Assembly (NCBI GenBank): GCA_934248075.1 | Contig: CAKQKH010000005.1 | Coordinates: forward strand, 21,851-85,850 | DNA from: an uncultured Alphaproteobacteria bacterium | Lineage (GTDB): Bacteria > Pseudomonadota > Alphaproteobacteria > RF32 > CAG-239 | Direction of reading: 5' to 3' | DNA: 64,000 bases | In this document: positions 16,401 through 24,765 of the stretch, one piece after another | Layout: each line of letters starts with the position of its first letter | Numbering within the stretch: the stretch's first letter is position 1 | Position numbers and translations under genes: made by a program | Notes under the pieces: generated by a model | The model's input: only the letters and a program-made list of their open reading frames with translations | Told to the model about the DNA's origin: nothing | The model's database searches: none

Positions 16401-18400
16401 ACAAAGGCAGTCAGACCATCAATGACCAATATACGAAAAAACAGCAGGAAAAACAGCAGGAAAAACAGCAGGAAAAACAGCAGAAAAAACAGCAGGAAAA
16501 ACAGGCTCAGCAATCCGCCGTTAAAAATTTAGTCGCCAGTATTGCCGATACCGGTATGACGGTTACCGATGTAACCAAACAGGCGGCGCAAGATGCGGTT
16601 GATTATAATAAGCTGAAGTCAGAAGCGCTATCCGCCGCCAGCACGGCCAAGTCTTTGAACAATGCCGCCATTGTTGCGCAGAAAAATGCAGAAGCGGCGG
16701 CGGCTAAATGCGCGGCCACTCAGATGAAGAGCGACTGTATGAGAGCTGCGCAGGCTAAAGCTGAATCTGAAAAAGCTGCTCGTAAGGCTCAAAATGCGCA
16801 GGAAATTGCCGCTGAGGTGAGCGCTAAAGCCTCCGCGGCTGAAAAAGCTGCTCATGAGAGCGCTGTTTCCGCAACAGCTGAGGCTCGCGATAGCGCGGAA
16901 ACCGCGATGAAAGACAAGCAAAAAGATCTTGATGCCGCTAAACAAGCGCTTAAAGCCGCTCAGGATAAAGGAGACGCCGATGCTATTAAGGCTGCCAAAC
17001 AAGTTCTGAATCAGCGACAGGACGCATATGACAAAGCTGAAAGCGCTTATTTTCAAGCTGCGGTTAAGTATGAGGAGCTGACCGAGGACAAAGAGGAGCG
17101 CAGATCAATTGAGCAGGCATTAAGCAAAGACTATAAAAATATGGATTCGGTTCAGAGTGCCAAAAAAGCCGAAAACGAGTATAAGCAGGCTAAGAATAAC
17201 GCTGTCACGGCGGAAAATGATGCTAAACGGTTGAGCGATGTTGCTAAAGACGCTCAGAAAAAGGCTGATGCCGCCGCGTCTAAATGCATGATTACCAAAA
17301 TGGCCAGTGATTGCAATGCCGCCAGTTTGAGCAAGCTTGAGGCCGATCAGGCGGCTCGCAAAGCGCAAGAGGCCAAAGAAACCGCGATTGAGGCGGCTGC
17401 CAAAGCTTCTGAAACTGAAAAAGCCGCTCATGAGAGCGCGGTTTCTGCTGCCGCTGAGGTTAGCGCAAAGGCCAAAAAAGATATGGACAATGCCTCGCAA
17501 AAAGTTGATGCCGCCAAAGAGGCTTTGTCAGAGGCGCAAAAGAGCGGCGACGCCGATGCAATCAAAAAAGCTAAGGAGTTTTTGAGTACTCAGCAAGACG
17601 CGTACGTTTCGGTCGCTAAGGCTTATTATAAGGCTTCGGAAGCGCATGCAACTTTGGTTGAAGATGTTGACTCCCGTAAGACAGCTGATAATGCGTATGC
17701 GGAAGTTGCTCGTCAAGCTCTTGCCCAGCAGGAGACCGAAGACGCTCGCCGTAACTACATGGAAAACAACACGCCGGATAAGATTGCCCAAGCCGCTAAA
17801 GAGCAGTTGAACAAGGCGCAAAATGAGGCTGCCAAAGCCGCCGCATATGCCAAAGAGCGTGAACAGGTTGCCAAAAAGGCCGCTGATCTGGCTAAAAATG
17901 CGGCTGAAAAAGCCAAAGATAGTGGCAATCCGGCTGATTTGGCCAAAGCAGAAGAGTTGCAAAAACGCGCGGACTTAGCCAAGGCTGAGGCGGATAGCGC
18001 CAATGTTGCCGCGGCTGAAGCCCAAAAACCGATAGCCGACTTGCAGCAAAAATCTAAAGATGCTCAGGTCAAGAAACTTGAGGTCGATCAGAAAAAGCAC
18101 AAACAGGCAATTGAAACAGCTGAAACCGAGATGAAAAATGCTCGTTCAAAAATTGCTGATGCGCAAGCCAAAGCCAAAACTCTGCTTGATCAGGTTGAAA
18201 AATTGGCGCAAGCAGCCGAAAAAGATCCGAATAACGATGACGCGGTAATGGCGGCTAGTCAAGCCTATAAGGTCTATCAGTCTGTCCAGCAGGATATTAA
18301 CAAACTGCAGAAAGAGCTGGATGAAACCATCAGACAGAAATCTGCCGCCGAGAACTCCTACTTTAGCACGGTTTCTCAGCTGGAAAATCTGACCAAGTAA
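13436..18400 (+). CDS. Giant coiled-coil protein with embedded VirB2-like segment
   Basis: A 1654-aa exported protein with a signal peptide of about 26 residues (ending VNAA). Residues about 60-570 are Ala/Lys/Glu-rich coiled coil. Residues about 595-670 are a two-helix hydrophobic segment with the turn NKISWKWFG, matching the two preceding VirB2-like pilins. A central region of about 700-1000 is less helical. A second coiled-coil arm (about 1050-1650) contains an approximately 186-residue tandem duplication. Cys pairs spaced 8-9 residues apart recur at helix turns (KCGKDPNSRAC, KCQKEPSDEC, KCAATQMKSDC, KCMITKMASDC), suggesting periplasmic or extracellular disulfide staples. The best guess is a pilus-associated surface or tip protein held by its pilin segment. 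A strong terminator follows. The function is inferred only from domain resemblance. Confidence 0.7.
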   Translation: MLNLKKISQAMLIAVFACTFSFCVNAADERMAPLEKITFGTQPGLATKSNKQTVDDNYKNAKNSKKAGKANAAADSAALNALGTYASSSAEMSYASGEAKSAAEAKEKASKAYDDYTKSDDYKKAKEEHSRLASEHFFNIEKAKSDLNKHVNEVTNTETAKVNKAKADYNNCLERGGKCSDLLLNIQTAEKARDAAIQKAQEDPTLTQAISDAYKGTDEFNAASKKMGEMEKEAAQLKRDLRTAEKNENDANAQKKAAQEAGVNAAMASINAQDQKIAQAKQDKAKAERERDKAAADVEKKCGKDPNSRACKKAKEKMDEASAQVALANKNINDANDSKTAARQNIADLTAEDRQKAEEARIAAEEDAAIAAADAEAAQQIEAERKRQEYEAAAAKEKQDRIDANKTVKNANKAYDEALKGYKTAADDLAKLQAKCQKEPSDECKKQLENAQKALNEAKTTADQAYRDKDAANKKLKDLGPDPESLEAKKANVATASKNHSDAEKKLANLQDQYAQAKAACEYSKKLTSKQGQAEAEKYCAEADSLAAEIEKAEAQMLYWQGEEEQARAALSAAGDHSNQEYMAFEGDNRGVNYDNAKDVLQTITRRAAYILVGLKPIVYTFAGFGLIAFAYMAIFNKISWKWFGNIAIGLFLVANMGRLIEYAVFPTDDDGKINDGKLDSFGDYLQNALKDTEYMWVDPITPYTPPTILEKQGADKPDETVEAKEEKPDNPLRKFCGKTDGATGWGNFSNCVKDVVSAGKKAVAAAQKVQNTVNTVTNAVNGSMDAVTNIVGAAKSIGKGNLEDSVRALGRIGQNVNSIVGITGGAVGQIMNNATGIRNDMQDVTKSTDEQRELQARRDRGEATNKFNAKYMGQVLDENGEVERLFGGVDKDGKAIAGDIASNRGYGIMRDHNGNIITKKNDKGDDEAVYGFKTPNQPGFMDGIQNVVKTSNDINNQYQNAVNVTSDAIGVIGNAGIGAMRGLNGQKYKGSQTINDQYTKKQQEKQQEKQQEKQQKKQQEKQAQQSAVKNLVASIADTGMTVTDVTKQAAQDAVDYNKLKSEALSAASTAKSLNNAAIVAQKNAEAAAAKCAATQMKSDCMRAAQAKAESEKAARKAQNAQEIAAEVSAKASAAEKAAHESAVSATAEARDSAETAMKDKQKDLDAAKQALKAAQDKGDADAIKAAKQVLNQRQDAYDKAESAYFQAAVKYEELTEDKEERRSIEQALSKDYKNMDSVQSAKKAENEYKQAKNNAVTAENDAKRLSDVAKDAQKKADAAASKCMITKMASDCNAASLSKLEADQAARKAQEAKETAIEAAAKASETEKAAHESAVSAAAEVSAKAKKDMDNASQKVDAAKEALSEAQKSGDADAIKKAKEFLSTQQDAYVSVAKAYYKASEAHATLVEDVDSRKTADNAYAEVARQALAQQETEDARRNYMENNTPDKIAQAAKEQLNKAQNEAAKAAAYAKEREQVAKKAADLAKNAAEKAKDSGNPADLAKAEELQKRADLAKAEADSANVAAAEAQKPIADLQQKSKDAQVKKLEVDQKKHKQAIETAETEMKNARSKIADAQAKAKTLLDQVEKLAQAAEKDPNNDDAVMAASQAYKVYQSVQQDINKLQKELDETIRQKSAAENSYFSTVSQLENLTK
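16436..16506 (+). repeat. 12-base tandem repeat in giant protein gene
   Basis: About six units of AAACAGCAGGAA encode repeated KQQE. The array is in frame, so unit gain or loss keeps the reading frame. Confidence 0.8.
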
Positions 18401-18417
18401 AGTTGCAAGCCGCAAAG

Positions 18418-18453
18418 CAGCCCTCTTGCCTCAAGCAGGAGGGCTGTTTGTTT
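18418..18453 (+). terminator. Terminator after the pilin-like gene cluster
   Basis: A 12-bp stem (CAGCCCTCTTGC / GCAGGAGGGCTG, one wobble) with a 4-base loop is followed by TTTGTTT. It separates the pilin-like operon from virB3. Confidence 0.8.
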
Positions 18454-18620
18454 GAGAATTAACAGATTATTCATAAAAATCAGCTACAATCAGCAAGATA
18501 AGGATTCTGCTTTCAAAAAGAGTGTGTGTAATTAAATCAAGGGATAACCTATTGATGTTTGTTGCATAAATTTTTTTGAGGGCTATCATAAAATCGGATG
18601 ATATTGCAAGGATTGAAACA

Positions 18621-18911
18621 ATGCGCGAAATTATACTTAAAGCCGTAGCCAATCCGCCCAAAATTTTGTGGGGGCCGTTTTTGCCGACAATGCTCAATAT
18701 GGGCATTCAGTTCCCGCTGATGTTTATGTTTTTGGGTACGTTTGACATCAACCCGCTGGTCTTTATGATCACGCTGGTGATTGGGCATATTGTCTGCATT
18801 GCTATGGGCGCCAAAGAGCCGCACATCTCGGCGATGATACAAGCCTATGGCCAAACCGCCAAAACATCTCACAACCTCTATAAAGTAAAGGGGAACAAAT
18901 TTGCACCCTGA
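18621..18911 (+). CDS. virB3: VirB3-like inner-membrane protein
   Basis: A 96-aa protein with the VirB3 layout: a short N-terminal segment with an LWGPFLPTM-like motif, two adjacent hydrophobic helices (about residues 20-65), and a cytoplasmic tail. The tail contains a KEPH segment typical of VirB3 (RDP/KDP region). VirB3 is the small partner of VirB4 at the inner-membrane complex. The ATG at 18621 has AGGA nine bases upstream; an in-frame TTG at 18576 would add 15 residues not typical of the family. The gene overlaps virB4 by 11 bases, as expected for this pair. Confidence 0.8.
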   Translation: MREIILKAVANPPKILWGPFLPTMLNMGIQFPLMFMFLGTFDINPLVFMITLVIGHIVCIAMGAKEPHISAMIQAYGQTAKTSHNLYKVKGNKFAP

Positions 18912-21330
18912 TTTTGATTTTTTCAGCACTTTTGTGCAAGGCCTAAGTAATATTGAAGTTCTGGTTGCCGTAATTGGATTTATATCTGCGGCGGCTTTTG
19001 CCGGATTCTGGGTTACAAAGTTTGGGTATTATGTTTTGCCTCAGCCGAGTGAGTCTAGGGTTTCTGACTTTTTGCCTTTTAACAAGCTGCTTTCCGATGG
19101 TATGACCATTCGTTGCTATAACGGATCCTTGGCTCGTGTGTTTAAGATTACCGGCGTTGATTTGGCTTTTGTTACTAATGAAAAAGTCTTGTCTATGTTG
19201 GAGGCGCGCAAGACCTGGATTGATGGTATGTCTGATTTGCAGGTGGCGGCGCGGGTTATTACTCTGCGTGAGCGTGTGCCTCTGGAAGAAAGCAAAGGCG
19301 ATTTTGGCAATGCGTTGCTGGAGCAAATTGATGATGTTTGGAGCGAAAATCTCAATCGAGTTTATAGCAATTCTCACTATGTGGTGCTTTCGGTTGCGGA
19401 TCGAGACGAAAATCTTAAGGATCTGAACTTTGCTTCGCAAGCGCTTATGGCCACGCTAAACGAATACGGAGTTACGGCGTTGTTTGAGGCCGAAGGGTCT
19501 GCCGCTGCTGATAGTCCGCTCTCGGTATATGCCAAAATTTGTAGTCCGATTACCAAGCCGCAACCCAAAATCGGCAATGCCGAAGGACCGCAGCTTAATG
19601 AGTTGCTGACCTCTGATCATATTCATTTTACCGGTGAAAACGGGATTATCAAGTTCTTTTCCGGCAATAGGGAAAAATATGAGATTGCCATGGGCATTCG
19701 TTCTTCCGGCGATTATATGGACGAGAGCATGGTTGTTTCGTTGCTCTCTATCGATTCAGAGTTGGTCTTGCTCCACAATATCCGCCCGATATTTAAGCCC
19801 TATGCCCGAGCTATGCTAATGCAACAGCAGCGTATGGCCACCATGACCAGTTTTTCGGGCGACGTGATTGACCAATACAGTGAGGTTTTGGCGGCAATTG
19901 AAGACAGCGACACCAATCACCAGTCTTTAACTGAATATGCAATGGCAATCTTGCTGCAGGGCGATAGCTTGGAAGATGTTGAGTTTGCCGAAAGCGAAGT
20001 TCAGCGCATTTGCCGCTTGTTTAGCGTGACTCCGGTGCGTGAGGGTTGGGTTACGCAGGCCACGTTTTTTAATCAATTTCCGACATATGAGGCTTTGCCG
20101 CGTACTTATCGTTATTTGTCGCGCGTGGTTGCCACGGCTATTTCGTTCGACAAACCTTCGGAAGGCTTTTCCAAGAGCGATTGGGGGCCGGGGGCAATTA
20201 CTGTTTTTCGCACGGCTTCAGGCTCGGCTTATCGTTTTCAGTTTCATGTTTCTTCAGAAGATTCGGCGGTTGCTCACTGCTGTATTATTGGTCCTACCGG
20301 ACAAGGTAAAACAACATTGCTGACCTTTTTGGCCGGTCAAGCAATGAGGCATCGCGACCTTAAGGTGTTTTTCTTTGACCGCCATCGCGGCGCCGAGATA
20401 TTTACCCGCGCGGTCGGTGGAGCTTATGTTGGGTTTGAGGGTGATGAAAAAAATGTTTCCTTGAATCCGTTTGACTGTGAAAACACGCCTAATAATCGCG
20501 CGTTTTTGCGGCGGTGGATGCGAGCCATCACTTTGGTTGATGATGCGGTGTCTGAAAAAGAAATCGCCCGCGCCGTCACAACCGCATTTGACTATTTGCG
20601 TCCGGAAGAACGCATGATGACCAATCTTTACAAGAGCTGCTTTTCCCCAACCGGAAATATGCGTCGAGAACTGTTTAAGTGGGTTAATCCTGATCAGTAT
20701 GGCAATATTTTTAATGCTGATAACGATAGTTTGGATTTGAAATCTAAGCGCTTTATGGCCTTTGACTTTACGCATATTTTTGAAGATGAAACCTTAGCTC
20801 CGGCGGTTATCAGCTATATCATGCATCGTATTCAGTCAGAAACCGGAGAAACCGGCGTTCCGTCATTGATTATGATTGATGAAACCGCGCCGATGCTCAA
20901 ACACCCGATGTTTAGGGATTATTTTGTCATCGGTTTGCAAGAGGGGCGCAAAAAGCGGCAAGCATACCTGTGCGCTTTCCAACAGCCTAACATCATTGAT
21001 AAACTCGGGGTTGGCGAGGTTATTCGCGGACAGTGCCAAACCGTTATCTTTTTCCGCAACCCGCAAGCAACTCCGGAGGACTATCTCAACTGGAATCTGA
21101 CTGACGCCGAAACCGACTTTATCTTCGGCAAAAGCTATCGCGATTTTCCGTATGCCATTCTGTTATCGCGTCCGGCAACCGGTGAGTCGGTGATTTTAGA
21201 TGTGGATTTGAGCGGTTTGGGGCCATATTTGCGCTTGTACAATTCAGGTCGCAAAAATGTGTTGTTGGTTGAGGAATTGATCAAGGAATATGGCGAAGAA
21301 AACTTTGTTACAAAATATTTAAATATTTAG
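18901..21330 (+). CDS. virB4: VirB4 family T4SS ATPase
   Basis: An 809-aa VirB4/TrbE ATPase that energises T4SS assembly and substrate transfer at the cytoplasmic face. Walker A GPTGQGKTT lies near residue 463, Walker B LIMIDETAPML near 660, and the VirB4-specific motif FFDRHRGAEIF and FQQPNIID segment are present. A hydrophobic N-terminal stretch (about 15-45) is unusual for a soluble VirB4 and resembles a fused membrane segment. A TTG start at 18901 is preceded by AAAGGGGAAC; no better ATG exists upstream of the conserved N-terminal domain. Confidence 0.95.
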   Translation: MHPDFDFFSTFVQGLSNIEVLVAVIGFISAAAFAGFWVTKFGYYVLPQPSESRVSDFLPFNKLLSDGMTIRCYNGSLARVFKITGVDLAFVTNEKVLSMLEARKTWIDGMSDLQVAARVITLRERVPLEESKGDFGNALLEQIDDVWSENLNRVYSNSHYVVLSVADRDENLKDLNFASQALMATLNEYGVTALFEAEGSAAADSPLSVYAKICSPITKPQPKIGNAEGPQLNELLTSDHIHFTGENGIIKFFSGNREKYEIAMGIRSSGDYMDESMVVSLLSIDSELVLLHNIRPIFKPYARAMLMQQQRMATMTSFSGDVIDQYSEVLAAIEDSDTNHQSLTEYAMAILLQGDSLEDVEFAESEVQRICRLFSVTPVREGWVTQATFFNQFPTYEALPRTYRYLSRVVATAISFDKPSEGFSKSDWGPGAITVFRTASGSAYRFQFHVSSEDSAVAHCCIIGPTGQGKTTLLTFLAGQAMRHRDLKVFFFDRHRGAEIFTRAVGGAYVGFEGDEKNVSLNPFDCENTPNNRAFLRRWMRAITLVDDAVSEKEIARAVTTAFDYLRPEERMMTNLYKSCFSPTGNMRRELFKWVNPDQYGNIFNADNDSLDLKSKRFMAFDFTHIFEDETLAPAVISYIMHRIQSETGETGVPSLIMIDETAPMLKHPMFRDYFVIGLQEGRKKRQAYLCAFQQPNIIDKLGVGEVIRGQCQTVIFFRNPQATPEDYLNWNLTDAETDFIFGKSYRDFPYAILLSRPATGESVILDVDLSGLGPYLRLYNSGRKNVLLVEELIKEYGEENFVTKYLNI

Positions 21331-21371
21331 CAAATACGTGCAAATTCATTTATTTGCCACAGCAAACATGC

Positions 21372-21377
21372 TATAAT
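21372..21377 (+). promoter_or_regulatory. Possible -10 element upstream of the VirB5-position genes
   Basis: A perfect TATAAT lies 30 bases upstream of the next ATG. The position of a -35 with 17-base spacing reads TTTATT, which is weak. It may provide an internal promoter for the block of exported helical proteins. Confidence 0.35.
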
Positions 21378-21407
21378 AGAACATATGGCAGCAGACAGGA
21401 GGACAAT

Positions 21408-22670
21408 ATGAAAAAGAGTGTTAAAGTAAAATTTTTATGCGTTTTACTTGTCAGTCTGTTTGCGTTTGCAACTCCGTATCAGGCGCAGGCTTTGGGCATA
21501 CCGGTTCTGGATACGTCTAGTTTTGTGCAGGCAATCAAACAGACTATCAGCGCCATTAAGGAAAGCAAGGTTGTGGTTGGCATTATCACCACTGTCAAAA
21601 AGACCAGCGCCGCTATTGGTACGGCCAAGGCCACGGTTAGCGAATATGTAATAAAAAACAAAGAAAAAATTGAGGCTAAAGTCGAAAAAGTAAAGAAATA
21701 TAAAGAGCGAGCCGAGGAATATAAGAAAGAATACGAAGCTTATAAAGCAATGCTTGATGAAAACATTGCGAAAGCCAAAGAAATGAAAGAAATGGCTGAG
21801 CAGAAATATAACCAAGCCCAAGATACGGTTAATAAGGTTAAAGACACCGTAGGTACGGTTAAAGACACTACTAACGCGGCTATTGATATGGCTAAAAATA
21901 AAGCCGATGATATCAAAGACAAAGCCGATGAGGTTAAGACTAAGATTGAAGATGTAAGCGATAAAGTCGCACCCTCAACTCGCAGGGCTTTTGAGCCTCA
22001 AACCCAGACAGAAAAAGTCATAAATCCGGTTAAGGTCGATGCCGTTTTTGAGGATAGCGTTGATGCGGTTGAAGAAAATGCAAGTAAAGAAGTTGATCAG
22101 CCCCGACAAGATAAGGAAATTAACAGCAAGCAGCCTATGCGTCGCCAAGTTTTTACAACTTCTTCTTTGCGGCAAACAGAGAGTTTGGTCTTTGCCAAAG
22201 CGGCAATATTACCTAACAATGGCACCGATGTTAATAACACCGTGGTTATCCCTCCGGCGCTGTCAAAAGCGTGTGGCGGAATTAGCGCGGAAGATGCGCT
22301 TGTCAAAGGAACCGTAGATGCTTGTCTGTTAAAATTAAATCAGGAGCGTAGCGGCGCCCAAGCTTATTCGGGCTATGGCGCGTCCAAGGCGTTTAATCGC
22401 GCCTTGGCTCAATATGTGGCGGTGGGAATTGCCGAGGCTTATAAAGCCAGACAAGAAGCCGACAGTTTTGAGGAGCAATATGTTGATCCGATTGATATGG
22501 CGATTGAGAATAATGTCCGCGACATATATGCTGATATTGTGCAAATGAACCGCGCAATAGATATGCAAATGAATAATTTGCTAAAGATATACAGTACCCA
22601 GCTGGTAACTCGGGCATTGTATAATTATGATAAATATATGTTTTTGCCTGCGGAGAAAAAAGATGAATAA
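21408..22670 (+). CDS. Exported helical protein, VirB5-position 1
   Basis: A 420-aa protein with a clear signal peptide (residues 1-29, ending AQA). A long Lys/Glu/Ala coiled coil (about 65-200) and a Cys-containing helical C-terminal region (about 280-415) follow. The latter carries ACGGISAEDALVKGTVDACL and a final helix with DMQMNNLLKIYS, which recalls the C-terminal helices of VirB5/TrbJ. It also shares an SLVFA motif with the giant protein at 26159-30298. It is likely periplasmic or surface-exposed at the pilus. The start at 21408 has AGGAGG; it overlaps the next gene by 8 bases. Confidence 0.6.
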   Translation: MKKSVKVKFLCVLLVSLFAFATPYQAQALGIPVLDTSSFVQAIKQTISAIKESKVVVGIITTVKKTSAAIGTAKATVSEYVIKNKEKIEAKVEKVKKYKERAEEYKKEYEAYKAMLDENIAKAKEMKEMAEQKYNQAQDTVNKVKDTVGTVKDTTNAAIDMAKNKADDIKDKADEVKTKIEDVSDKVAPSTRRAFEPQTQTEKVINPVKVDAVFEDSVDAVEENASKEVDQPRQDKEINSKQPMRRQVFTTSSLRQTESLVFAKAAILPNNGTDVNNTVVIPPALSKACGGISAEDALVKGTVDACLLKLNQERSGAQAYSGYGASKAFNRALAQYVAVGIAEAYKARQEADSFEEQYVDPIDMAIENNVRDIYADIVQMNRAIDMQMNNLLKIYSTQLVTRALYNYDKYMFLPAEKKDE

Positions 22671-23271
22671 GCGGGCCATATATGAGGGAATATTGGGGCT
22701 GCTGGCTATTTGGTTGGCAGCGATTCCTTCATATGCAGAAGAAACGACAAACACAAGCCTTAATATATCAGCCGCTGGCGTCATGGATAACGGTACCACT
22801 CCGGACGGAGATGTCGCGATTCTAAAGATTATGGCCATGCATTGCGGCATAACCTCCGCCGATGCCAAGGATTCGGCAAAAATCACAAAATGCCTAAATA
22901 AGATAGCTAAGACGTCCAATGAATTTGTGCATATTCAAAACGAGACCATGCGCCAAGCCAGTCTGACATCTTTGGAAAAGGGACTTAACTATAAATCCGC
23001 CGCCGGTGACTATGAAGACACCTTAGATGAAAAACTGGATTCCGGTGTTGGTGTTCAAGCTGGAAGTCCGGCGGCCGGCGGAGAAGATGGTGCTACTGGA
23101 GAGGATTTGCGCAAGGACCAGACTAAAAATGTTAAGATTTCATCTCGTAACGCCGTAACCATGAGCCAGCTGATAGCCGTGCATTCTGATCAGATTTGGC
23201 TGAAGGCGATAGAGGCTTATTTTCTTTACGATGCGGCTTATCGAGATTCTAAGCAGGAGGACAGCCAATGA
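22663..23271 (+). CDS. Small exported helical protein, VirB5-position 2
   Basis: A 202-aa exported protein of unknown function. The signal peptide (about 1-25, ending SYA) is followed by a helical domain with two Cys (HCGI...KCLNK), a Gly/Ala/Asp-rich linker (about 125-145) and a final helical segment (QIWLKAIEAYFLYDAAYRD). The alternating long/short gene pairs here suggest that each long coiled-coil protein has a small partner. The chosen ATG lies just before the stop codon of the preceding gene and has a GGAG site. Confidence 0.6.
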   Translation: MNKRAIYEGILGLLAIWLAAIPSYAEETTNTSLNISAAGVMDNGTTPDGDVAILKIMAMHCGITSADAKDSAKITKCLNKIAKTSNEFVHIQNETMRQASLTSLEKGLNYKSAAGDYEDTLDEKLDSGVGVQAGSPAAGGEDGATGEDLRKDQTKNVKISSRNAVTMSQLIAVHSDQIWLKAIEAYFLYDAAYRDSKQEDSQ

Positions 23272-24302
23272 TTAGCCGGCGGACATTCGGAGTGATCATG
23301 ACTATACTGCTAACGATGGTTGGCCGGCCTTGTTATGCGCCGACGGATTGGGTAGTTAACGCGGTAGAAATCGCCAACGGCGTGGTTATAAAGATTGGCG
23401 GTGTTCAAGAAGAATATTCTCAGATTGCCCGTACCTATATTACCGGAAAAATTGGTAAAATCGGTGATTTTATGCAGGCGGTTAAGCAATCGGAAAAAGT
23501 GCAAAAGCTAAAAGATCGAGCCGCCAAAGCGCAAGAAAAATATGAAGAGATGAAAGAACTTGCCGCCAAGGCCAAAGAAAAAAAAGAAGCGTTGATGAAA
23601 TTGGCTGATGAAGCCAAGGCCAAAGCCGATGAAATTAAGGCTGAGTATAATCGGGAAATGGAAAAAATCAATCAGGCTCGCGCCAAGATCAAAGAGGCCG
23701 AACAGAGAATGCAAGAGGCCAAAGATAAAATTAACGAGGTTAAGGGCAAAGTTACAGACGCAAAAGATAAACTTGCCGAAGCTAAAGACACTGTTTCTGG
23801 GCTGAAGGATACAGCTCAGGCTGCAGTTGGCAATCTTCAGAACAAAGTCGATACAACCCGCAATAAGCTGGGGTTATCGTCGGCAAATACCACACCGGTT
23901 CAAGAAATGACTTTGCGGCCGGATAATGAGCAAACTATTACGGCGATTCGCGATATGACAGCCGGAGATGATTTTGTTACTACCGATGTTGTTTTGCCCG
24001 ACGCCGCTTCGCAAGAGAATTTGCAGGTTGATATATCTGCCGATGATGTCGCTCGTTTGGCCGATACCTCAGAGCCTGAAATTGTTGCGCAGACTGAGCG
24101 GATTAGCGACTTGGGGTTGACAGAACAACTGCGACAAAATGGCGTTGTTAAGAAAAAAAATGTTAATATCAGACCGCAGATGCAAGGTTCAAAACCGGAG
24201 TTGTCAAAGGTAAATGCCGGTATGGATAAGCTGTTGCAGATACGTCGCCAAGCGTTTGGGATTAATGCTGCCGAGGCAGCAAAGGAGGCCGATTATGAAT
24301 AA
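23268..24302 (+). CDS. Exported coiled-coil protein, VirB5-position 3
   Basis: A 344-aa protein with an N-terminal hydrophobic signal (about 1-24). The short helical segment TDWVVNAVEIANGVVIKIGG comes next, then an uninterrupted coiled coil from about 65 to 200 (repeated AKEK/AKDK heptads), and an acidic tail. Its domain order resembles the protein at 21408-22670 without the Cys-rich C-terminus. The function is unknown; a structural periplasmic role is inferred. It overlaps the previous gene by ATGA and is preceded by AGGAGG. Confidence 0.55.
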   Translation: MISRRTFGVIMTILLTMVGRPCYAPTDWVVNAVEIANGVVIKIGGVQEEYSQIARTYITGKIGKIGDFMQAVKQSEKVQKLKDRAAKAQEKYEEMKELAAKAKEKKEALMKLADEAKAKADEIKAEYNREMEKINQARAKIKEAEQRMQEAKDKINEVKGKVTDAKDKLAEAKDTVSGLKDTAQAAVGNLQNKVDTTRNKLGLSSANTTPVQEMTLRPDNEQTITAIRDMTAGDDFVTTDVVLPDAASQENLQVDISADDVARLADTSEPEIVAQTERISDLGLTEQLRQNGVVKKKNVNIRPQMQGSKPELSKVNAGMDKLLQIRRQAFGINAAEAAKEADYE

Positions 24303-24765
24303 ACTTAGCCATATGTTGCTGCTGAGTTTTTGGGGGCTTGTTGTATCAGTGTCTGCCGCCATGGCTTTTGATGTGCCGAGTTATATCAAAGATCCGCAAA
24401 ACGTTAGCGAAAATATGTGCATTATTCTGCGGGAGAACACTGCAAAGCGCAAAGGTGTCACAACGGCTGGCGATCTGTCTGACAAGCTTAATGAAACTAT
24501 CAATGAATATGCGGCCAGATTATATGCCGAGGCTTTGTCAACTCGAGCCAATATGAGCGTGGAAAAGAAAAAGAATTCAGCGGACGAACGGGCGACTGAT
24601 AAACAGCAGATTTTGCAAAAAAGAGTAAAGAAAAGAGTTAAGCGAGTGGCTAAGCTGGTTAAACAAATTATGGAGCTTGAGGCGGCAATAGCTCATTTGC
24701 AGGGAACTCAGATATTGGCGACCATGGATAATGTTCGCTGTGAAGACGCGGAGGACGAACAATGA
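24295..24765 (+). CDS. Small exported helical protein, VirB5-position 4
   Basis: A 156-aa exported protein: signal peptide to about residue 24 (AMA), a Cys near residue 43 (ENMCIIL), a highly basic helical middle (KKRVKKRVKRVAKLVK), and a Cys near the end (VRCED). The two Cys may pair. It was not recognised as a known family. The start at 24295 has AAAGGAGG and overlaps the previous stop codon; the next gene overlaps it by ATGA. Tight coupling suggests equimolar production with its neighbours. Confidence 0.55.
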   Translation: MNKLSHMLLLSFWGLVVSVSAAMAFDVPSYIKDPQNVSENMCIILRENTAKRKGVTTAGDLSDKLNETINEYAARLYAEALSTRANMSVEKKKNSADERATDKQQILQKRVKKRVKRVAKLVKQIMELEAAIAHLQGTQILATMDNVRCEDAEDEQ

